NCBI GenBank assembly: GCA_018711005.1
Contig: DVIT01000019.1
Coordinates: 1-64,000 of the forward strand
DNA from: Candidatus Scybalocola faecigallinarum
GTDB lineage: Bacteria > Bacillota > Clostridia > Lachnospirales > Lachnospiraceae
Direction: 5' to 3'
Length of the DNA stretch: 64,000 nucleotides
Under the pieces are notes generated by a model. The model was not told where the DNA came from. It searched no databases and was given only the letters and a program-made list of their open reading frames with translations. Position numbers and translations under genes: made by a program. Below are positions 9,641 to 20,553 of this stretch, in pieces; position 1 is the first letter of the stretch, and every line of letters begins with the position of its first letter.

Positions 9641-9831
9641 AAACTTCTCCTTTCAAAATACATTTTCCCGAAGTGCCCCGGATCCCCGGCAATCTGCAGT
9701 CCCGGAGCTGCCTTTTGTCCATTCTATCAAAGTTGCAGCAAAGAGTATATTACTTTTTCCGCACATTTTGTCAAAAAACTGCACTATTGTGCCCGCCCGG
9801 CAGCATGGCCGAATAGTGCCGGTCACATAAT

Positions 9832-9855
9832 AACAGTTCAGTCAGCTAAACTGTT
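9832..9855. repeat. Degenerate P1-type palindrome
   Basis: AACAGTTCAGTCAGCTAAACTGTT; directly follows another inverted repeat GCACTATT..AATAGTGC (9781-9819). Confidence 0.6.
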
Positions 9856-9965
9856 GCATCACATAACATATTTTACCAAAATTGTTTGGCTTTTTTTCGG
9901 AAAAAGTAGTATTATAGACTATGAGTATGACTCACAAAAAGTAATAACCGATAAAAAATGTACAA

Positions 9966-10295
9966 ATGGAGGTGAGGCCGATGACGACAGATGTAATTGA
10001 AACTTTATGCAGCATCGACGACCGCGCTGATCAGATCATAGAAAATGCCGCAGCCCAGAAAAAAAACCTGGCCAGGGAGTTTGATGAAAAGGCTCAGGAC
10101 ATGACAAAAAAGGTACAGGCCCAGGCCCGGGAGCGGATGAAGGCCCTGGAAATGAAGCTGGATGCGGAAAACGCAGAAAAGATCCGCAAGATGAGCCAGG
10201 ATGCCAGCCGCGATCTGGAATTGCTGGATGAAAATTATAAGACCAACCACGACAAATATGTGCGGGAAATTTTCGCCCGGATTACAGGAGACTGA
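9966..10295 (+). CDS. V-type ATPase G/H-like peripheral stalk subunit
   Basis: Coiled-coil 109 aa protein heading the V-ATPase operon. Confidence 0.7.
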   Translation: MEVRPMTTDVIETLCSIDDRADQIIENAAAQKKNLAREFDEKAQDMTKKVQAQARERMKALEMKLDAENAEKIRKMSQDASRDLELLDENYKTNHDKYVREIFARITGD

Positions 10296-10299
10296 TATT

Positions 10300-11361
10300 A
10301 TGCCGAACGCTCTTATGACTTACAGCAGCATTTCCGCCAAGATCAAAGCAATGAAAGGACAGCTGCTGAAAGAATCCGATTATTACACCATTGCTTCCAT
10401 GCAGTCGGTGCCGGAGTTCCTGGCGTGGCTAAGGACCGTTCCCTCTTATACAAAGCTCTTTGACCGTATCCCGGATACGGACCTGCACCGGGGCGAGATT
10501 GAAAAGCTCCTTCCCCTTGTACTGTATGAGGATTATTCACGGATCTACACCTTTGCCGGCCCCGATCAGAGAAAGTTCCTGAAGGTCTACTTTAAACGCT
10601 ATGAGATCCTGACCATTAAAGTATTTTTACACATGATCTTTGATCATCGGGATATAAGCTTTGATGTTTCCCTCCTGCCGCCCCACTTTATGAAGCAGGC
10701 CAGCATGGATCTTCATGCACTGGCCCGGTGCAGGAGCCTGGATGAGTTTTTTGAAACCATCCGGGGAACGGATTATTACGCCCTCCTTGGATCCCTCAAA
10801 GGAAAGTCCGGGACCAGCCTTTTCGATTATGAGCTGGCCTTGGATATTTATTTTTTCAGGTATTTATGGAAGCTGAAGGATAAGGAACTGAAATCCTCCG
10901 AGCTTAAGGAGATCACAAAAATTTACGGCGCTCAGATCGACCTGCTGAATATTTTGTGGATCTACCGCTCCAAGCGGTTTTATCAGGTAGAAATTTCTCA
11001 AATGTATACCAACCTGATCCCCATCCACTACCGGCTGACAGTCCCCTTTATCCGCCGGCTTATTGAATGTGAATCCCTGACAGAGTACCGGGAGCTTCTT
11101 GGCCGGTCCTTTTACGGCAAGGCTCTTGCTTCCATTGAAAGCAGCGCCAGAGATTCGGACAGCGCCCTGACGGAAATGTATAATCACCTTATGAAAAAGC
11201 TCCGCCGCAGCGCCGCCAGAAAATATCCCTATTCCCTGGCAGTGATCGATGAATATTTATTTCTCCGGGAGGAGGAGACCAGCCGCCTGACAACGGCTAT
11301 GGAATGTATCCGCTATGGCCTTAGTGCCGATGAAATATTAAAATATGTGCAATCTACGTAG
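10300..11361 (+). CDS. V-type ATP synthase subunit C
   Basis: MPNALMTYSSISAKIKAMKGQLLKESDYYTIASMQSVPEFLAWL; operon position. Confidence 0.85.
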   Translation: MPNALMTYSSISAKIKAMKGQLLKESDYYTIASMQSVPEFLAWLRTVPSYTKLFDRIPDTDLHRGEIEKLLPLVLYEDYSRIYTFAGPDQRKFLKVYFKRYEILTIKVFLHMIFDHRDISFDVSLLPPHFMKQASMDLHALARCRSLDEFFETIRGTDYYALLGSLKGKSGTSLFDYELALDIYFFRYLWKLKDKELKSSELKEITKIYGAQIDLLNILWIYRSKRFYQVEISQMYTNLIPIHYRLTVPFIRRLIECESLTEYRELLGRSFYGKALASIESSARDSDSALTEMYNHLMKKLRRSAARKYPYSLAVIDEYLFLREEETSRLTTAMECIRYGLSADEILKYVQST

Positions 11362-11410
11362 ACGGCAAAAGGACAGCCGCTAAAAACTCATAACCAGGAG
11401 GTGATTTTTT

Positions 11411-13375
11411 ATGATCGCTAAGATGAAATTTGTCAATATCACCGGCCCCAAAGGAGATATTGACCGGGTAACGCAAAAATATCTGCTGCGCTATCCGATT
11501 CATCTTGAAAATGCCTTGTCCGAACTGGGCAATTCCCATACGCTGACCCCCTTTATTGAGGAGAATCCTTATAAAGAGACCGTCGCCGTCCTCAGGGACA
11601 TGGTCCAGCTGGTCAATCACAAAGATCCCGATGCCCTGCCGGCATCCAAAGGGCCTTCCAATGCCCGGGCCACTCTGGATAAGGCGCGGGAGCTTATAGA
11701 AGCGATCCGGGGAAAAAGCAGCCAGCTCTCGGCAAAGAAAAAGGAACTTGAGGAACAGGAGAAGCATTACCTTGATCTGATGCAGCAGATCGCACCTTTT
11801 TGCGGTATCCACTTTCCTATCTCCAAGATCCTGGACTTTAAATTTATTAAGTTCCGTTTTGGCCGCATTGCCCTGAACTATTACGACACATTTTCCAAAT
11901 ATGTGTATGATAACTTAAACACGATTTTTTACGAAAGCAGCCGTGATTCCAACTATGTGTGGGGCGTATATTTTGCTCCCCAGTCAACCTTTGCCAAGGT
12001 TGACGCTATTTTTGCATCCATGCACTTTGAGCGCATCCACATTTCAGGCGAGCTTACCGGCACCCCATCCCAGTCCTATGAGACCACGGAAACGGCCCTT
12101 GCCGATGTAAGGCAGCAGATCACCCAGTGCAGCCTGGAGCTTTCCAATATTTATTATGAACGGCGCCGGGAGATCAACGAGGCTTACAGTATTTTAAAAG
12201 GCATTTCCGAAAATTTCGACATACGGAAAAAAGCAGCCTGCACAAGAGCCCATGAAGAAGTCTTTTACATCCTTTGCGGATGGATGGAGGCAAAGGAAGC
12301 CAAACGTATGGCTTATGAAATGGAACAGGACAAGGATGTGGACATTCTCATTGAGGATGACTATGAATCTCCCACAGCCAGCCCGCCAACCCGCCTGAGC
12401 AACCGGGGCATTTTTAAACCCTTCCAGATGTTTGTGACCATGTACGGACTTCCCGCCTATAATGAGCTGGATCCTACAAAATTCGTGGCGCTGACCTATG
12501 CCTTTATGTTTGGCGTTATGTTTGGCGATGTGGGCCAGGGGGCCTGCCTTGTTATTGGCGGATTTTTACTCTACCGCCTGAAACATATGGATATTGCCGG
12601 GATCATCTCCTTCTGCGGACTGTTTTCCGTATTTTTCGGATTTATGTACGGAAGCTTGTTCGGTTTTGAGCATGTGATCCCGACGCTGTGGATGAAGCCC
12701 ATGGAATCGGAAAATATTATGACGACCCTGATCCTGGCCGTGTGCTTTGGCGTAGGCCTGATCATTGTAGCCATGATCATCCAGATCATCAACAGCATCC
12801 GCCAGAAAAACCTGGGCTCCGCTTTGGTAGGCACAAATGGTCTCACAGGACTGATCTTTTATGTAGCTGTCATCTATATTGTCGTGACTAAGCTGATCCC
12901 GGCTCTGGGGCCCACACGCTTTATGGCCCTTTTAGTTGCCCTGATCATTATCTGCCTGTTTGCCATCGCCTTTGCCGAGCCCCTGCAGGCCAAGATCAAT
13001 AAAAAGAAATTCCGCCTTCACGAAGGTCCGGTCATGTTTGTTACAGAATCGGTTTTTGAGCTTGTGGAAATCCTGCTCAGCTTCCTGACAAACTCCGTTT
13101 CCTTTATCCGTGTGGGTGCTTTTGCCTTAAGCCATGCCGGTATGATGAGCGTGGTCATGATGCTTTCAAATATTGAAAACACCGCCACACCGGGGGGAAT
13201 TATTATTGTTATTTTCGGAAATATACTGATCTCTGCTCTGGAAGGCCTGATCGTAGGCATCCAGGTGCTGCGTCTGGAATACTATGAAATGTTCAGCCGT
13301 TTTTACAGCGGCACCGGCAGAGAATTTAAGCCATACGGCCCCAGGCCGTCCCTGGCAGTAAAAAAATCCAAGTAA
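11411..13375 (+). CDS. V-type ATP synthase subunit I
   Basis: 654 aa; soluble N-term plus multi-TM C-term, FAYMFGVMFGDVGQGACL, FIRVGAFALSHAGM. Confidence 0.95.
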   Translation: MIAKMKFVNITGPKGDIDRVTQKYLLRYPIHLENALSELGNSHTLTPFIEENPYKETVAVLRDMVQLVNHKDPDALPASKGPSNARATLDKARELIEAIRGKSSQLSAKKKELEEQEKHYLDLMQQIAPFCGIHFPISKILDFKFIKFRFGRIALNYYDTFSKYVYDNLNTIFYESSRDSNYVWGVYFAPQSTFAKVDAIFASMHFERIHISGELTGTPSQSYETTETALADVRQQITQCSLELSNIYYERRREINEAYSILKGISENFDIRKKAACTRAHEEVFYILCGWMEAKEAKRMAYEMEQDKDVDILIEDDYESPTASPPTRLSNRGIFKPFQMFVTMYGLPAYNELDPTKFVALTYAFMFGVMFGDVGQGACLVIGGFLLYRLKHMDIAGIISFCGLFSVFFGFMYGSLFGFEHVIPTLWMKPMESENIMTTLILAVCFGVGLIIVAMIIQIINSIRQKNLGSALVGTNGLTGLIFYVAVIYIVVTKLIPALGPTRFMALLVALIIICLFAIAFAEPLQAKINKKKFRLHEGPVMFVTESVFELVEILLSFLTNSVSFIRVGAFALSHAGMMSVVMMLSNIENTATPGGIIIVIFGNILISALEGLIVGIQVLRLEYYEMFSRFYSGTGREFKPYGPRPSLAVKKSK

Positions 13376-13398
13376 TTGATCTCAGGAGGAAGATTCAA

Positions 13399-13818
13399 AT
13401 GATTACCAAAATTATACTTATCGCTGCTCTTATTTTAAGTATCTTTATCCCATTTATGGCCTTTTTGCTGGGCGAACGCAAAAAAGGACGTTTAAAAACA
13501 ACTTTAGCCATTAACATTACTATGTTTTTTGCCATTTTAGTCATTGCCGATATTATGCTTTTCGGCGGCAGCGTAAATGCGGCGGAAACCGCGGAAGCAG
13601 CCGCTTCCACAGCCGAAGGCCTGCGCTACATTGCCGCAGCTCTTTCTACGGGAATGTCTACCATTGGTGCAGGTATCGCCGTTGCTTCTTCTGCCAGCGC
13701 AGCTTTAGGCGCTTTAAGCGAGGATTCTTCAGTTATGGGTAAAGCCCTTATTTTCGTAGCCCTGGCCGAAGGTGTTGCCCTGTACGGACTGCTGATTTCC
13801 TTCATTATTTTAAACTAA
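13399..13818 (+). CDS. V-type ATP synthase subunit K (proteolipid)
   Basis: GLRYIAAALSTGMSTIGAGIAVASSASAALGA...ALAEGVALYGLLISFIIL. Confidence 0.9.
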   Translation: MITKIILIAALILSIFIPFMAFLLGERKKGRLKTTLAINITMFFAILVIADIMLFGGSVNAAETAEAAASTAEGLRYIAAALSTGMSTIGAGIAVASSASAALGALSEDSSVMGKALIFVALAEGVALYGLLISFIILN

Positions 13819-13827
13819 GGTGATCCT

Positions 13828-14151
13828 ATGCGTATGTATTTGATCAGCGACAACGTGGATACATTGACCGGGATGCGCCTGGCAGGGATCGAAGGCATCG
13901 TTGTCCATGAACGGGACGAGCTGCACCAGGCCCTGGATAAGGTGCTGGCCGATAAAACCATTGGCATTTTACTTATTACAGAGCTTTTAAGCAATCATTT
14001 CCCGGATATTATCGAGGACATTAAGCTGAACCGGCGCCTGCCCATTGTGGTGGCCATTCCTGACCGCCACGGCACCGGACGCAATCCCAACTTTATCATG
14101 GATTATGTCAATGAAGCCATCGGTGTTAAAGTACAGGAGGATGAGCCATGA
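13828..14151 (+). CDS. V-type ATP synthase subunit F
   Basis: MRMYLISDNVDTLTGMRLAGIEGIVVHERDEL...; operon position. Confidence 0.9.
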   Translation: MRMYLISDNVDTLTGMRLAGIEGIVVHERDELHQALDKVLADKTIGILLITELLSNHFPDIIEDIKLNRRLPIVVAIPDRHGTGRNPNFIMDYVNEAIGVKVQEDEP

Positions 14152-14714
14152 CGCTTGAAGAAAAACTTGAATTATTCAGAGATTCTGCCATTGCCGAAGC
14201 CAGCCACCAAAGCAGCGTTATGCTTGCCGAATACCGACAGACGCTGGAAAAGGTCTATAAAAGCCGGATCGACCAGGTAAGGCAGGACGCGGATACTTAT
14301 ATTATCACAGAAACCGACCGGATCCGACGGGAGCATAACCGGGCTCTTTCCATGGAACAAAATAAGATCAAAAGGGATATTGGCGAAAAGCATTATCAGG
14401 TCAAGGAACAGATCTTTGCCGATGTGACCCGCATGCTCTTTCAATATAAGTCCGATCCGGCCTACAGGTCCGGTCTTGTCAAACGTATTGAACAGGTTAA
14501 GCAAATGGTTGCCCAAAATCCGGTGACGATTTACGTGGACAGCTCAGATCAGGAGCTCATCCCTGAGCTTGAAAAACAGTGCGGCATGAAGCTCTCTGTA
14601 AGTCCCGATGACTTTATGGGAGGCATACGGGCCATAGTCCCTTCAAAAAATATTTTAATTGATTATTCCTATGCCTCACGGCTGGAGGAAGAAAAAACTA
14701 ACTTTATGATCTAA
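14148..14714 (+). CDS. V-type ATP synthase subunit E
   Basis: Coiled-coil, C-terminal MGGIRAIVPSKNILIDYSYASRLEE; 4-nt overlap with F. Confidence 0.85.
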   Translation: MTLEEKLELFRDSAIAEASHQSSVMLAEYRQTLEKVYKSRIDQVRQDADTYIITETDRIRREHNRALSMEQNKIKRDIGEKHYQVKEQIFADVTRMLFQYKSDPAYRSGLVKRIEQVKQMVAQNPVTIYVDSSDQELIPELEKQCGMKLSVSPDDFMGGIRAIVPSKNILIDYSYASRLEEEKTNFMI

Positions 14715-14745
14715 GGCAGCAAGTGCTGCCCCACAGGAGGACATC

Positions 14746-16512
14746 ATGACAACGACTGGAAAAATATATGGAATCAACGGCCCTGTCATCTATATTAAGG
14801 GCGACCAGGGTTTTAAAATGTCCGAAATGGTATATGTCGGCAAGGACCATTTAGTAGGCGAGGTCATCGCCTTAAGCCGGGAGCGTACCATTGTCCAGGT
14901 ATATGAAGAAACGACAGGGCTTAAGCCCGGCGAGGAAGTCCTTGGCACCGGGGACGCTATTTCCGTAACTTTGGCTCCGGGTATTATCGGAAATATTTTC
15001 GATGGTGTCCAGCGGCCTTTGTCGGAAATCGCAAACCAGTCCGGCGCCTTTATTTCCCGGGGTATTTCCGTAGAATCCCTGGATCCGGACAAAAAATGGC
15101 CCACACATATGACTGTTAAGGACGGCGATGCAGTCAGCGGCGGAACGATCATTGCCACTGTGCCTGAAACCCCGGCCTTAACCCATAAGATCATGGTGCC
15201 GCCGGGACTTTCCGGCACTTTAAAAAATGTTGCCCCGGACGGTGACTATACGATCCACCAGGTGATCGCTACCCTGACCGATTATGCGGGAAATGAAATT
15301 CCTCTTACTATGGTCCAGCGCTGGCCCATCCGTATCCCGCGGCCAACGCTCACACGCTTTCCATCGGACCGGCCCCTGATCACCGGCCAAAGGATCCTGG
15401 ATACCCTGTTTCCCATTGCCAAAGGCGGCACTGCAGCTGTTCCCGGCGGTTTTGGTACAGGAAAGACCATGACTCAGCATCAGATCGCCAAGTGGTGCGA
15501 CGCGGATCTGATCATTTATATCGGATGCGGCGAGCGGGGCAATGAAATGACCCAGGTGCTGGAGGATTTTTCAAAGCTTAAAGATCCCCGTACCGGAAAC
15601 TCCCTTATGGAGCGCACCACCCTTATTGCCAATACATCCAACATGCCTGTAGCTGCCCGTGAAGCCAGCATTTATACCGGCCTGACCCTGGCGGAATATT
15701 ATCGGGACATGGGGTATCATGTGGCGATCATGGCAGACTCCACATCCCGCTGGGCCGAAGCGCTGCGGGAACTGTCCGGACGTTTGGAGGAAATGCCTGC
15801 CGAGGAAGGTTTCCCGGCGTATCTGGCCTCCCGCCTGTCCGCCTTTTACGAGCGGGCCGGATTTATGGAAACATTAAACGGTCTGGAAGGCTCTGTCACC
15901 ATTATCGGCGCCGTATCCCCCCAGGGCGGCGATTTTTCAGAGCCGGTAACCCAAAATACAAAGCGTTTTGTCCGCTGCTTCTGGGGCCTGGATAAATCCC
16001 TGGCCTATGCCCGCCATTTCCCGGCTATCCACTGGCTTACAAGCTACAGTGAATATGTCCAGGATCTGGAGCCATGGTATGAGAAAAATGTAGGCAAGGA
16101 TTTTGTCTCCTTCCGCAGGCGGATCCTGGCGCTGCTTACAAAGGAAAGCGAGCTTAATGAAATCGTTAAGCTTATTGGCAGCGATGTGCTCCCGGATGAT
16201 CAGAAGCTGGTACTTGAGATCGCCAGAGTGATCCGTCTTGGATTTCTCCAGCAGAATGCGTATCATCCTTCCGACACCTATGTGCCCCTGACCAAGCAGC
16301 TGAAAATGATGGAAACAATCCTTTATCTGTACGATAAATGTGCGGAGCTTATTAATCTGAGCATGCCCATGTCCCTTCTTCGGGAGGATCCGGTTTTTGA
16401 GGATGTTATTTCCATCAAATACAATGTGGGCAATGATGAAATGGATAAGTTCGTAGCATATCACGAAAAGATCGACGCCTTTTACCACAGGCTCATGGAA
16501 GAAAATGCATAG
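14746..16512 (+). CDS. V-type ATP synthase subunit A (catalytic)
   Basis: [18 protein letters not shown]-loop; [19 protein letters not shown]. Confidence 0.97.
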   Translation: MTTTGKIYGINGPVIYIKGDQGFKMSEMVYVGKDHLVGEVIALSRERTIVQVYEETTGLKPGEEVLGTGDAISVTLAPGIIGNIFDGVQRPLSEIANQSGAFISRGISVESLDPDKKWPTHMTVKDGDAVSGGTIIATVPETPALTHKIMVPPGLSGTLKNVAPDGDYTIHQVIATLTDYAGNEIPLTMVQRWPIRIPRPTLTRFPSDRPLITGQRILDTLFPIAKGGTAAVPGGFGTGKTMTQHQIAKWCDADLIIYIGCGERGNEMTQVLEDFSKLKDPRTGNSLMERTTLIANTSNMPVAAREASIYTGLTLAEYYRDMGYHVAIMADSTSRWAEALRELSGRLEEMPAEEGFPAYLASRLSAFYERAGFMETLNGLEGSVTIIGAVSPQGGDFSEPVTQNTKRFVRCFWGLDKSLAYARHFPAIHWLTSYSEYVQDLEPWYEKNVGKDFVSFRRRILALLTKESELNEIVKLIGSDVLPDDQKLVLEIARVIRLGFLQQNAYHPSDTYVPLTKQLKMMETILYLYDKCAELINLSMPMSLLREDPVFEDVISIKYNVGNDEMDKFVAYHEKIDAFYHRLMEENA

Positions 16513-16526
16513 AAAGGAGAGGGAAC

Positions 16527-17927
16527 ATGTCTATTGAATACCTTGGTTTAAGCAGCATTAACGGCCCTCTCGTCATCCTTGAGGGCGTCATGGACGCATC
16601 TTTTGAAGAAATCGTTGAAATGAAGGTGGACGGCCGGGAAACAAAGCTTGGCCGTATCATCCAGCTGGATGAGGATAAGGCGGTGATCCAGGTTTTTGAA
16701 AACACTGCCAATATGTCTTTATCCAATACACGTACAAAACTTACGGGACACCCCATGGAGATCCCTCTTTCTGAGGATATCCTGGGCCGGGTGTTTAACG
16801 GCCTTGGCCAGCCCATCGACGGCCTTGGGGAGATTGTCTCCGACATTCACCGGGATGTAAACGGCAAGCCTATGAACCCGGTGCGCCGTGAATATCCAAG
16901 AAACTATATACGCACCGGTATTTCCGCCATTGATGGCCTGACCACACTGATCCGGGGACAAAAGCTGCCCATCTTTTCCGGCAACGGCCTGCCTCACGAT
17001 CAGCTGGCGGCCCAGATCGTCAAGCAGGCGTCCCTCACCTCAGACAGCGGACAGGGGGACAATGAGCAATTTGCTGTCGTCTTTGCCGCCATGGGTGTTA
17101 AACACGATGTGGCAGAATTTTTCCGCCGCACCTTTGAAGAAAGCGGCGCTGCCGGCCATGTGGTCACATATCTGAACCTGGCCAATGACCCGGTAGCCGA
17201 GCGTATCATTACGCCAAAGGTTGCTTTAACAGCAGCAGAATACCTGGCATTTGACAAAGGTTATCACGTGCTGGTCATTTTAACGGATATGACCTCCTAC
17301 GCCGAGGCTCTCCGGGAAATTTCCTCATCCAAAGGGGAGATCCCAAGCCGTAAAGGCTATCCCGGTTATCTTTACAGCGAGCTGGCCGCCCTTTATGAGC
17401 GCGCCGGGATCATTGCCGGAGGCGGCGGTTCTGTCACCCAGATCCCTATTCTTACCATGCCCGGCGATGATATTACCCATCCCATCCCGGACCTGACCGG
17501 CTACATTACAGAGGGGCAGATCGTACTGGATCGTTCCCTGCATCAGCAGGGCATTTATCCGCCCATTAATGTGCTGCCATCCCTCTCCCGTCTTATGAAG
17601 GACAGTATCGGCGAAGGCTTTACACGGGAGGATCACCAGGATGTGGCCAACCAGCTTTTTTCCGCCTACGCCAAAGTAGGTGAAGCCAGAGCCCTGGCCT
17701 CTGTTATCGGGGAAGACGAATTGTCCCCTGTGGATAAAAAATACCTGGCCTTTGGCAAGGCTTTTGAAAATGAATTTGTGGGACAGGACATTTTTGAAAA
17801 CCGGTCCATTTTTGAAACACTGGACATTGGCTGGAAACTGCTGCGCATGCTTCCCAAGGATGAGCTTGACCGTATTGATACAAAGATACTGAATAAATAC
17901 TATGAGACAAGCGCCACACAGTCATAA
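16527..17927 (+). CDS. V-type ATP synthase subunit B
   Basis: [70 protein letters not shown]. Confidence 0.97.
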   Translation: MSIEYLGLSSINGPLVILEGVMDASFEEIVEMKVDGRETKLGRIIQLDEDKAVIQVFENTANMSLSNTRTKLTGHPMEIPLSEDILGRVFNGLGQPIDGLGEIVSDIHRDVNGKPMNPVRREYPRNYIRTGISAIDGLTTLIRGQKLPIFSGNGLPHDQLAAQIVKQASLTSDSGQGDNEQFAVVFAAMGVKHDVAEFFRRTFEESGAAGHVVTYLNLANDPVAERIITPKVALTAAEYLAFDKGYHVLVILTDMTSYAEALREISSSKGEIPSRKGYPGYLYSELAALYERAGIIAGGGGSVTQIPILTMPGDDITHPIPDLTGYITEGQIVLDRSLHQQGIYPPINVLPSLSRLMKDSIGEGFTREDHQDVANQLFSAYAKVGEARALASVIGEDELSPVDKKYLAFGKAFENEFVGQDIFENRSIFETLDIGWKLLRMLPKDELDRIDTKILNKYYETSATQS

Positions 17928-17977
17928 ATTTCATGCCTGCATGAAAATTTATGAAGCGCAAAACAGGAGGTGGCTTT

Positions 17978-18598
17978 ATGGATCCCAATGAGTTTCCCAC
18001 CAAAGGTAATCTGATCCTGGCAAAAAACTCTCTGGCTCTGGCCAACCAGGGCTATGATCTCATGGATAAAAAAAGGAATATCCTCATCCGGGAGCTGATG
18101 GAGCTGACGGAAAAGGCCCAGGATATTCAAAAAGAAATTGATGTGACCTTTAAAAAAGCCTATGGAGCCCTTCAAAAGGCGAATATTGAAATGGGCATTA
18201 TGAATGTGGAAAACATTTCCTATACAGTGCCGGAAGAAAATAGCATACGGATCAAATACCGCAGTATTATGGGTACGGAGATCCCTCTGGTAGAGGCGCC
18301 GCCCCCTTCCACCCGTCCGGCTTATGACTTTTATCACTCAACCATTGCTTTAGACGAAGCTGTATACAATTTTACCCGGGTCAAGGAGCTGACACTAAAG
18401 CTGGCAACCATTGAGACAAGCGCCTACCGCCTGGCTGCCAGCATCATAAAGACCCGAAAGCGGGCCAATGCCCTCCAAAACATTACCATTCCCCGGTACA
18501 CAGCTCTGGTAAAAACCATCCAGACGGCCCTGGAGGAAAAGGAACGGGAGGACTTTACCCGTCTGAAGGTGATCAAAAACCGAAAAGGCGGCACTTAA
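17978..18598 (+). CDS. V-type ATP synthase subunit D
   Basis: KGNLILAKNSLALANQGYDLMDKKRNILIRELMEL. Confidence 0.92.
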   Translation: MDPNEFPTKGNLILAKNSLALANQGYDLMDKKRNILIRELMELTEKAQDIQKEIDVTFKKAYGALQKANIEMGIMNVENISYTVPEENSIRIKYRSIMGTEIPLVEAPPPSTRPAYDFYHSTIALDEAVYNFTRVKELTLKLATIETSAYRLAASIIKTRKRANALQNITIPRYTALVKTIQTALEEKEREDFTRLKVIKNRKGGT

Positions 18599-18634
18599 GC
18601 AAAAAAAGACTTAAGCAAAAGAAGGGGGACATCT

Positions 18635-19306
18635 ATGGAAGAACTAAAAGAATTTTTTCCTTTTTGGGATAAGCTGCCGCCCCATTGGCAGGAAAAGCTT
18701 TCTGCCGGCGTCAGCCGCCACACTTATCCAAAAGGGACGCTGATCCACCGGGGCCGCCAGGACTGCATCGGTCTTTTGCTGATCTTAAAAGGCCAGGCAC
18801 GGTCATATATTATTACCGATGATGGCCGGGAGCTGACCCTCTTTCGCCTGTTTGAACGGGATATATGCCTGTTTACAGCATCCTGCGTATTTAACAGCAT
18901 CCAGTTTGATATTTTTATCAGCGCCGAGCAGGACACTCAGGCGCTCCATATCCCGCCGGATCTGTTCCGCCAGTGCATGGAGGACTGCGCCCCGGCTGCC
19001 ATGTATGCCAATGAACTGATGGCCTCCGGTTTCTCCGAAGTGATGTGGGTCCTGGATCAGATTTTAAGCAAGAAGCTGGACGCCCGTCTGGCCGCCTTCC
19101 TTATTGAGGAATCCGACCTTCGCGGCACCCGTTCTCTTGATATTACCCACGAACAGATCGCCAACCATCTGGGCAGCGCCAGAGAGGTCATTACCCGGAT
19201 GCTGAAATATTTCCAGTCCGAGGGACTGGTGCAGCTTTCCCGGGGCCATGTAACCCTGACCAATGAAAGCGGTCTGGAAGCCATGGCAGAAGGCAGTGTC
19301 AGATAA
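18635..19306 (+). CDS. Crp/Fnr family transcriptional regulator
   Basis: Cyclic-nucleotide-binding-like N-term; LDITHEQIANHLGSAREVITRMLKYFQSEGLVQLSRGHVTL HTH. Confidence 0.9.
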   Translation: MEELKEFFPFWDKLPPHWQEKLSAGVSRHTYPKGTLIHRGRQDCIGLLLILKGQARSYIITDDGRELTLFRLFERDICLFTASCVFNSIQFDIFISAEQDTQALHIPPDLFRQCMEDCAPAAMYANELMASGFSEVMWVLDQILSKKLDARLAAFLIEESDLRGTRSLDITHEQIANHLGSAREVITRMLKYFQSEGLVQLSRGHVTLTNESGLEAMAEGSVR

Positions 19307-19503
19307 GAAGGAAGATCCGTTAAAACGGATAGCTGCCCGTTTTGTAACAAAGTCACAGACGCACTTTCCTTTTTATGGTATTCTTACACCAACAAGTGAA
19401 ACAAAAACATGATCCCAAGAAAATAAGGGATCATACCAAAATTTCCCAGGGGATAAAAATCCCGTGTCAGGAAAATATAAAAAATAAAACAGGAGTGATG
19501 GAT

Positions 19504-19812
19504 ATGTCAGTAATCGTTGTTAATAACAATAATTTTTCTCAGGAAGTTCTTCAAAGTGATAAACCGGTATTAGTAGACTTTTTCGCTACATGGTGCGGCC
19601 CCTGCAAAATGCTTTCACCGATTGTGGATCAGCTTGCAGATGAACACCCGGAAGTTAAAGTATGCAAACTGGATGTTGATGAAAACCAGGATCTGGCTCA
19701 GCAGTTCCAGGTTATGAGCATTCCTACCCTTATCCTTTTCAAGGACGGCCAGGCAGCTTCCAAAGTTGTCGGCTTACAGACCAAAGCAGCTCTTGAGCAG
19801 CTTATTAAGTAA
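19504..19812 (+). CDS. trxA: Thioredoxin
   Basis: VLVDFFATWCGPCKMLSPIVDQLADEHPEVKVCKLDVDENQDLAQQFQVMSIPTLILFKDG. Confidence 0.96.
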   Translation: MSVIVVNNNNFSQEVLQSDKPVLVDFFATWCGPCKMLSPIVDQLADEHPEVKVCKLDVDENQDLAQQFQVMSIPTLILFKDGQAASKVVGLQTKAALEQLIK

Positions 19813-19826
19813 TTTATCGGATCATT

Positions 19827-19881
19827 AAAACCCCAAAGACCATCCTGATATCTCAATACTTAGGATGGTCTTTGGGGTTTT
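19827..19881. terminator. Intrinsic terminator after trxA
   Basis: AAAACCCCAAAGACCATCCT...AGGATGGTCTTTGGGGTTTT perfect 20-bp stem. Confidence 0.85.
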
Positions 19882-19901
19882 GCCACAAAGGAGGACCTGC
19901 C

Positions 19902-20461
19902 ATGAAGTTTGGCATTTTATGCGCCGGAGACAGCGAAACGGCGCCATTGCCGCCCAGGTGCTGATCGACACCTTTAAATGCGACCGCATCATTAACGGCG
20001 GGACTGCCGGCGGCATGGATCCGTGTATCCGGCTCTTTGATACCGTTGTCGCTACAGAAGCCGCTTATCACGATGTTGAAGGAAGCATCCTGACAGAATT
20101 TCATCCATGGCTCCCGTCGGTTTTTATGCCCTCTGATCCGGCTCTTTTAGATCTGGCCCGTCAGGCGGCAGAAAAATTAAAAACTTCCCATCATACCGTC
20201 TTTGGCCGTATGGTCACCGGTGAACAGTTTATTGTGGATGAAAACAGAGATAAGATCAACGAAATGCTCGCCCCCTTAAGTGTGGATATGGAAACGGCCG
20301 CCATTGCCCATGTTTGTTATGTAAACCGCATTCCTTTTATTTCCATCCGCTCCATTACAGACACTGCCAGCCACAGCGGCGAAGAAAATTTTGAACGAAA
20401 CTGTGAAAAGGCCTCATGGCTGTCCGCGGAATTTGTAAGGATGATGCTTGCGCAAATATAA
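19902..20461 (+). pseudogene. 5'-methylthioadenosine/S-adenosylhomocysteine nucleosidase, internally deleted and frameshifted
   Basis: RBS + MKFGILCAGDSE then a frame change to AIAAQVLIDTFKCDRIINGGTAGGMD...VDMETAAIAHVCYVNRIPFISIRSITDTA; the segment between residue ~12 and the GGTAGG motif is missing. Confidence 0.75.
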
Positions 20462-20500
20462 GCGGACCGCCTAAAACAAAAGATAAAACGTGTTCCTAAA

Positions 20501-20542
20501 AAGAGGCCTTGTCTGGCAAAAAACTGCCAGGCAAGGCCTCTT
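20501..20542. terminator. Intrinsic terminator after hcp
   Basis: AAGAGGCCTTGTCTGGCA..TGCCAGGCAAGGCCTCTT. Confidence 0.8.
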
Positions 20543-20553
20543 TCCAGACTTCA

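Noticed and set aside
15937-16488. Long antisense ORFs within the V-ATPase A/B genes and hcp
   Set aside because: Overlap strongly supported genes on the other strand; expected by chance in high-bias coding sequence.
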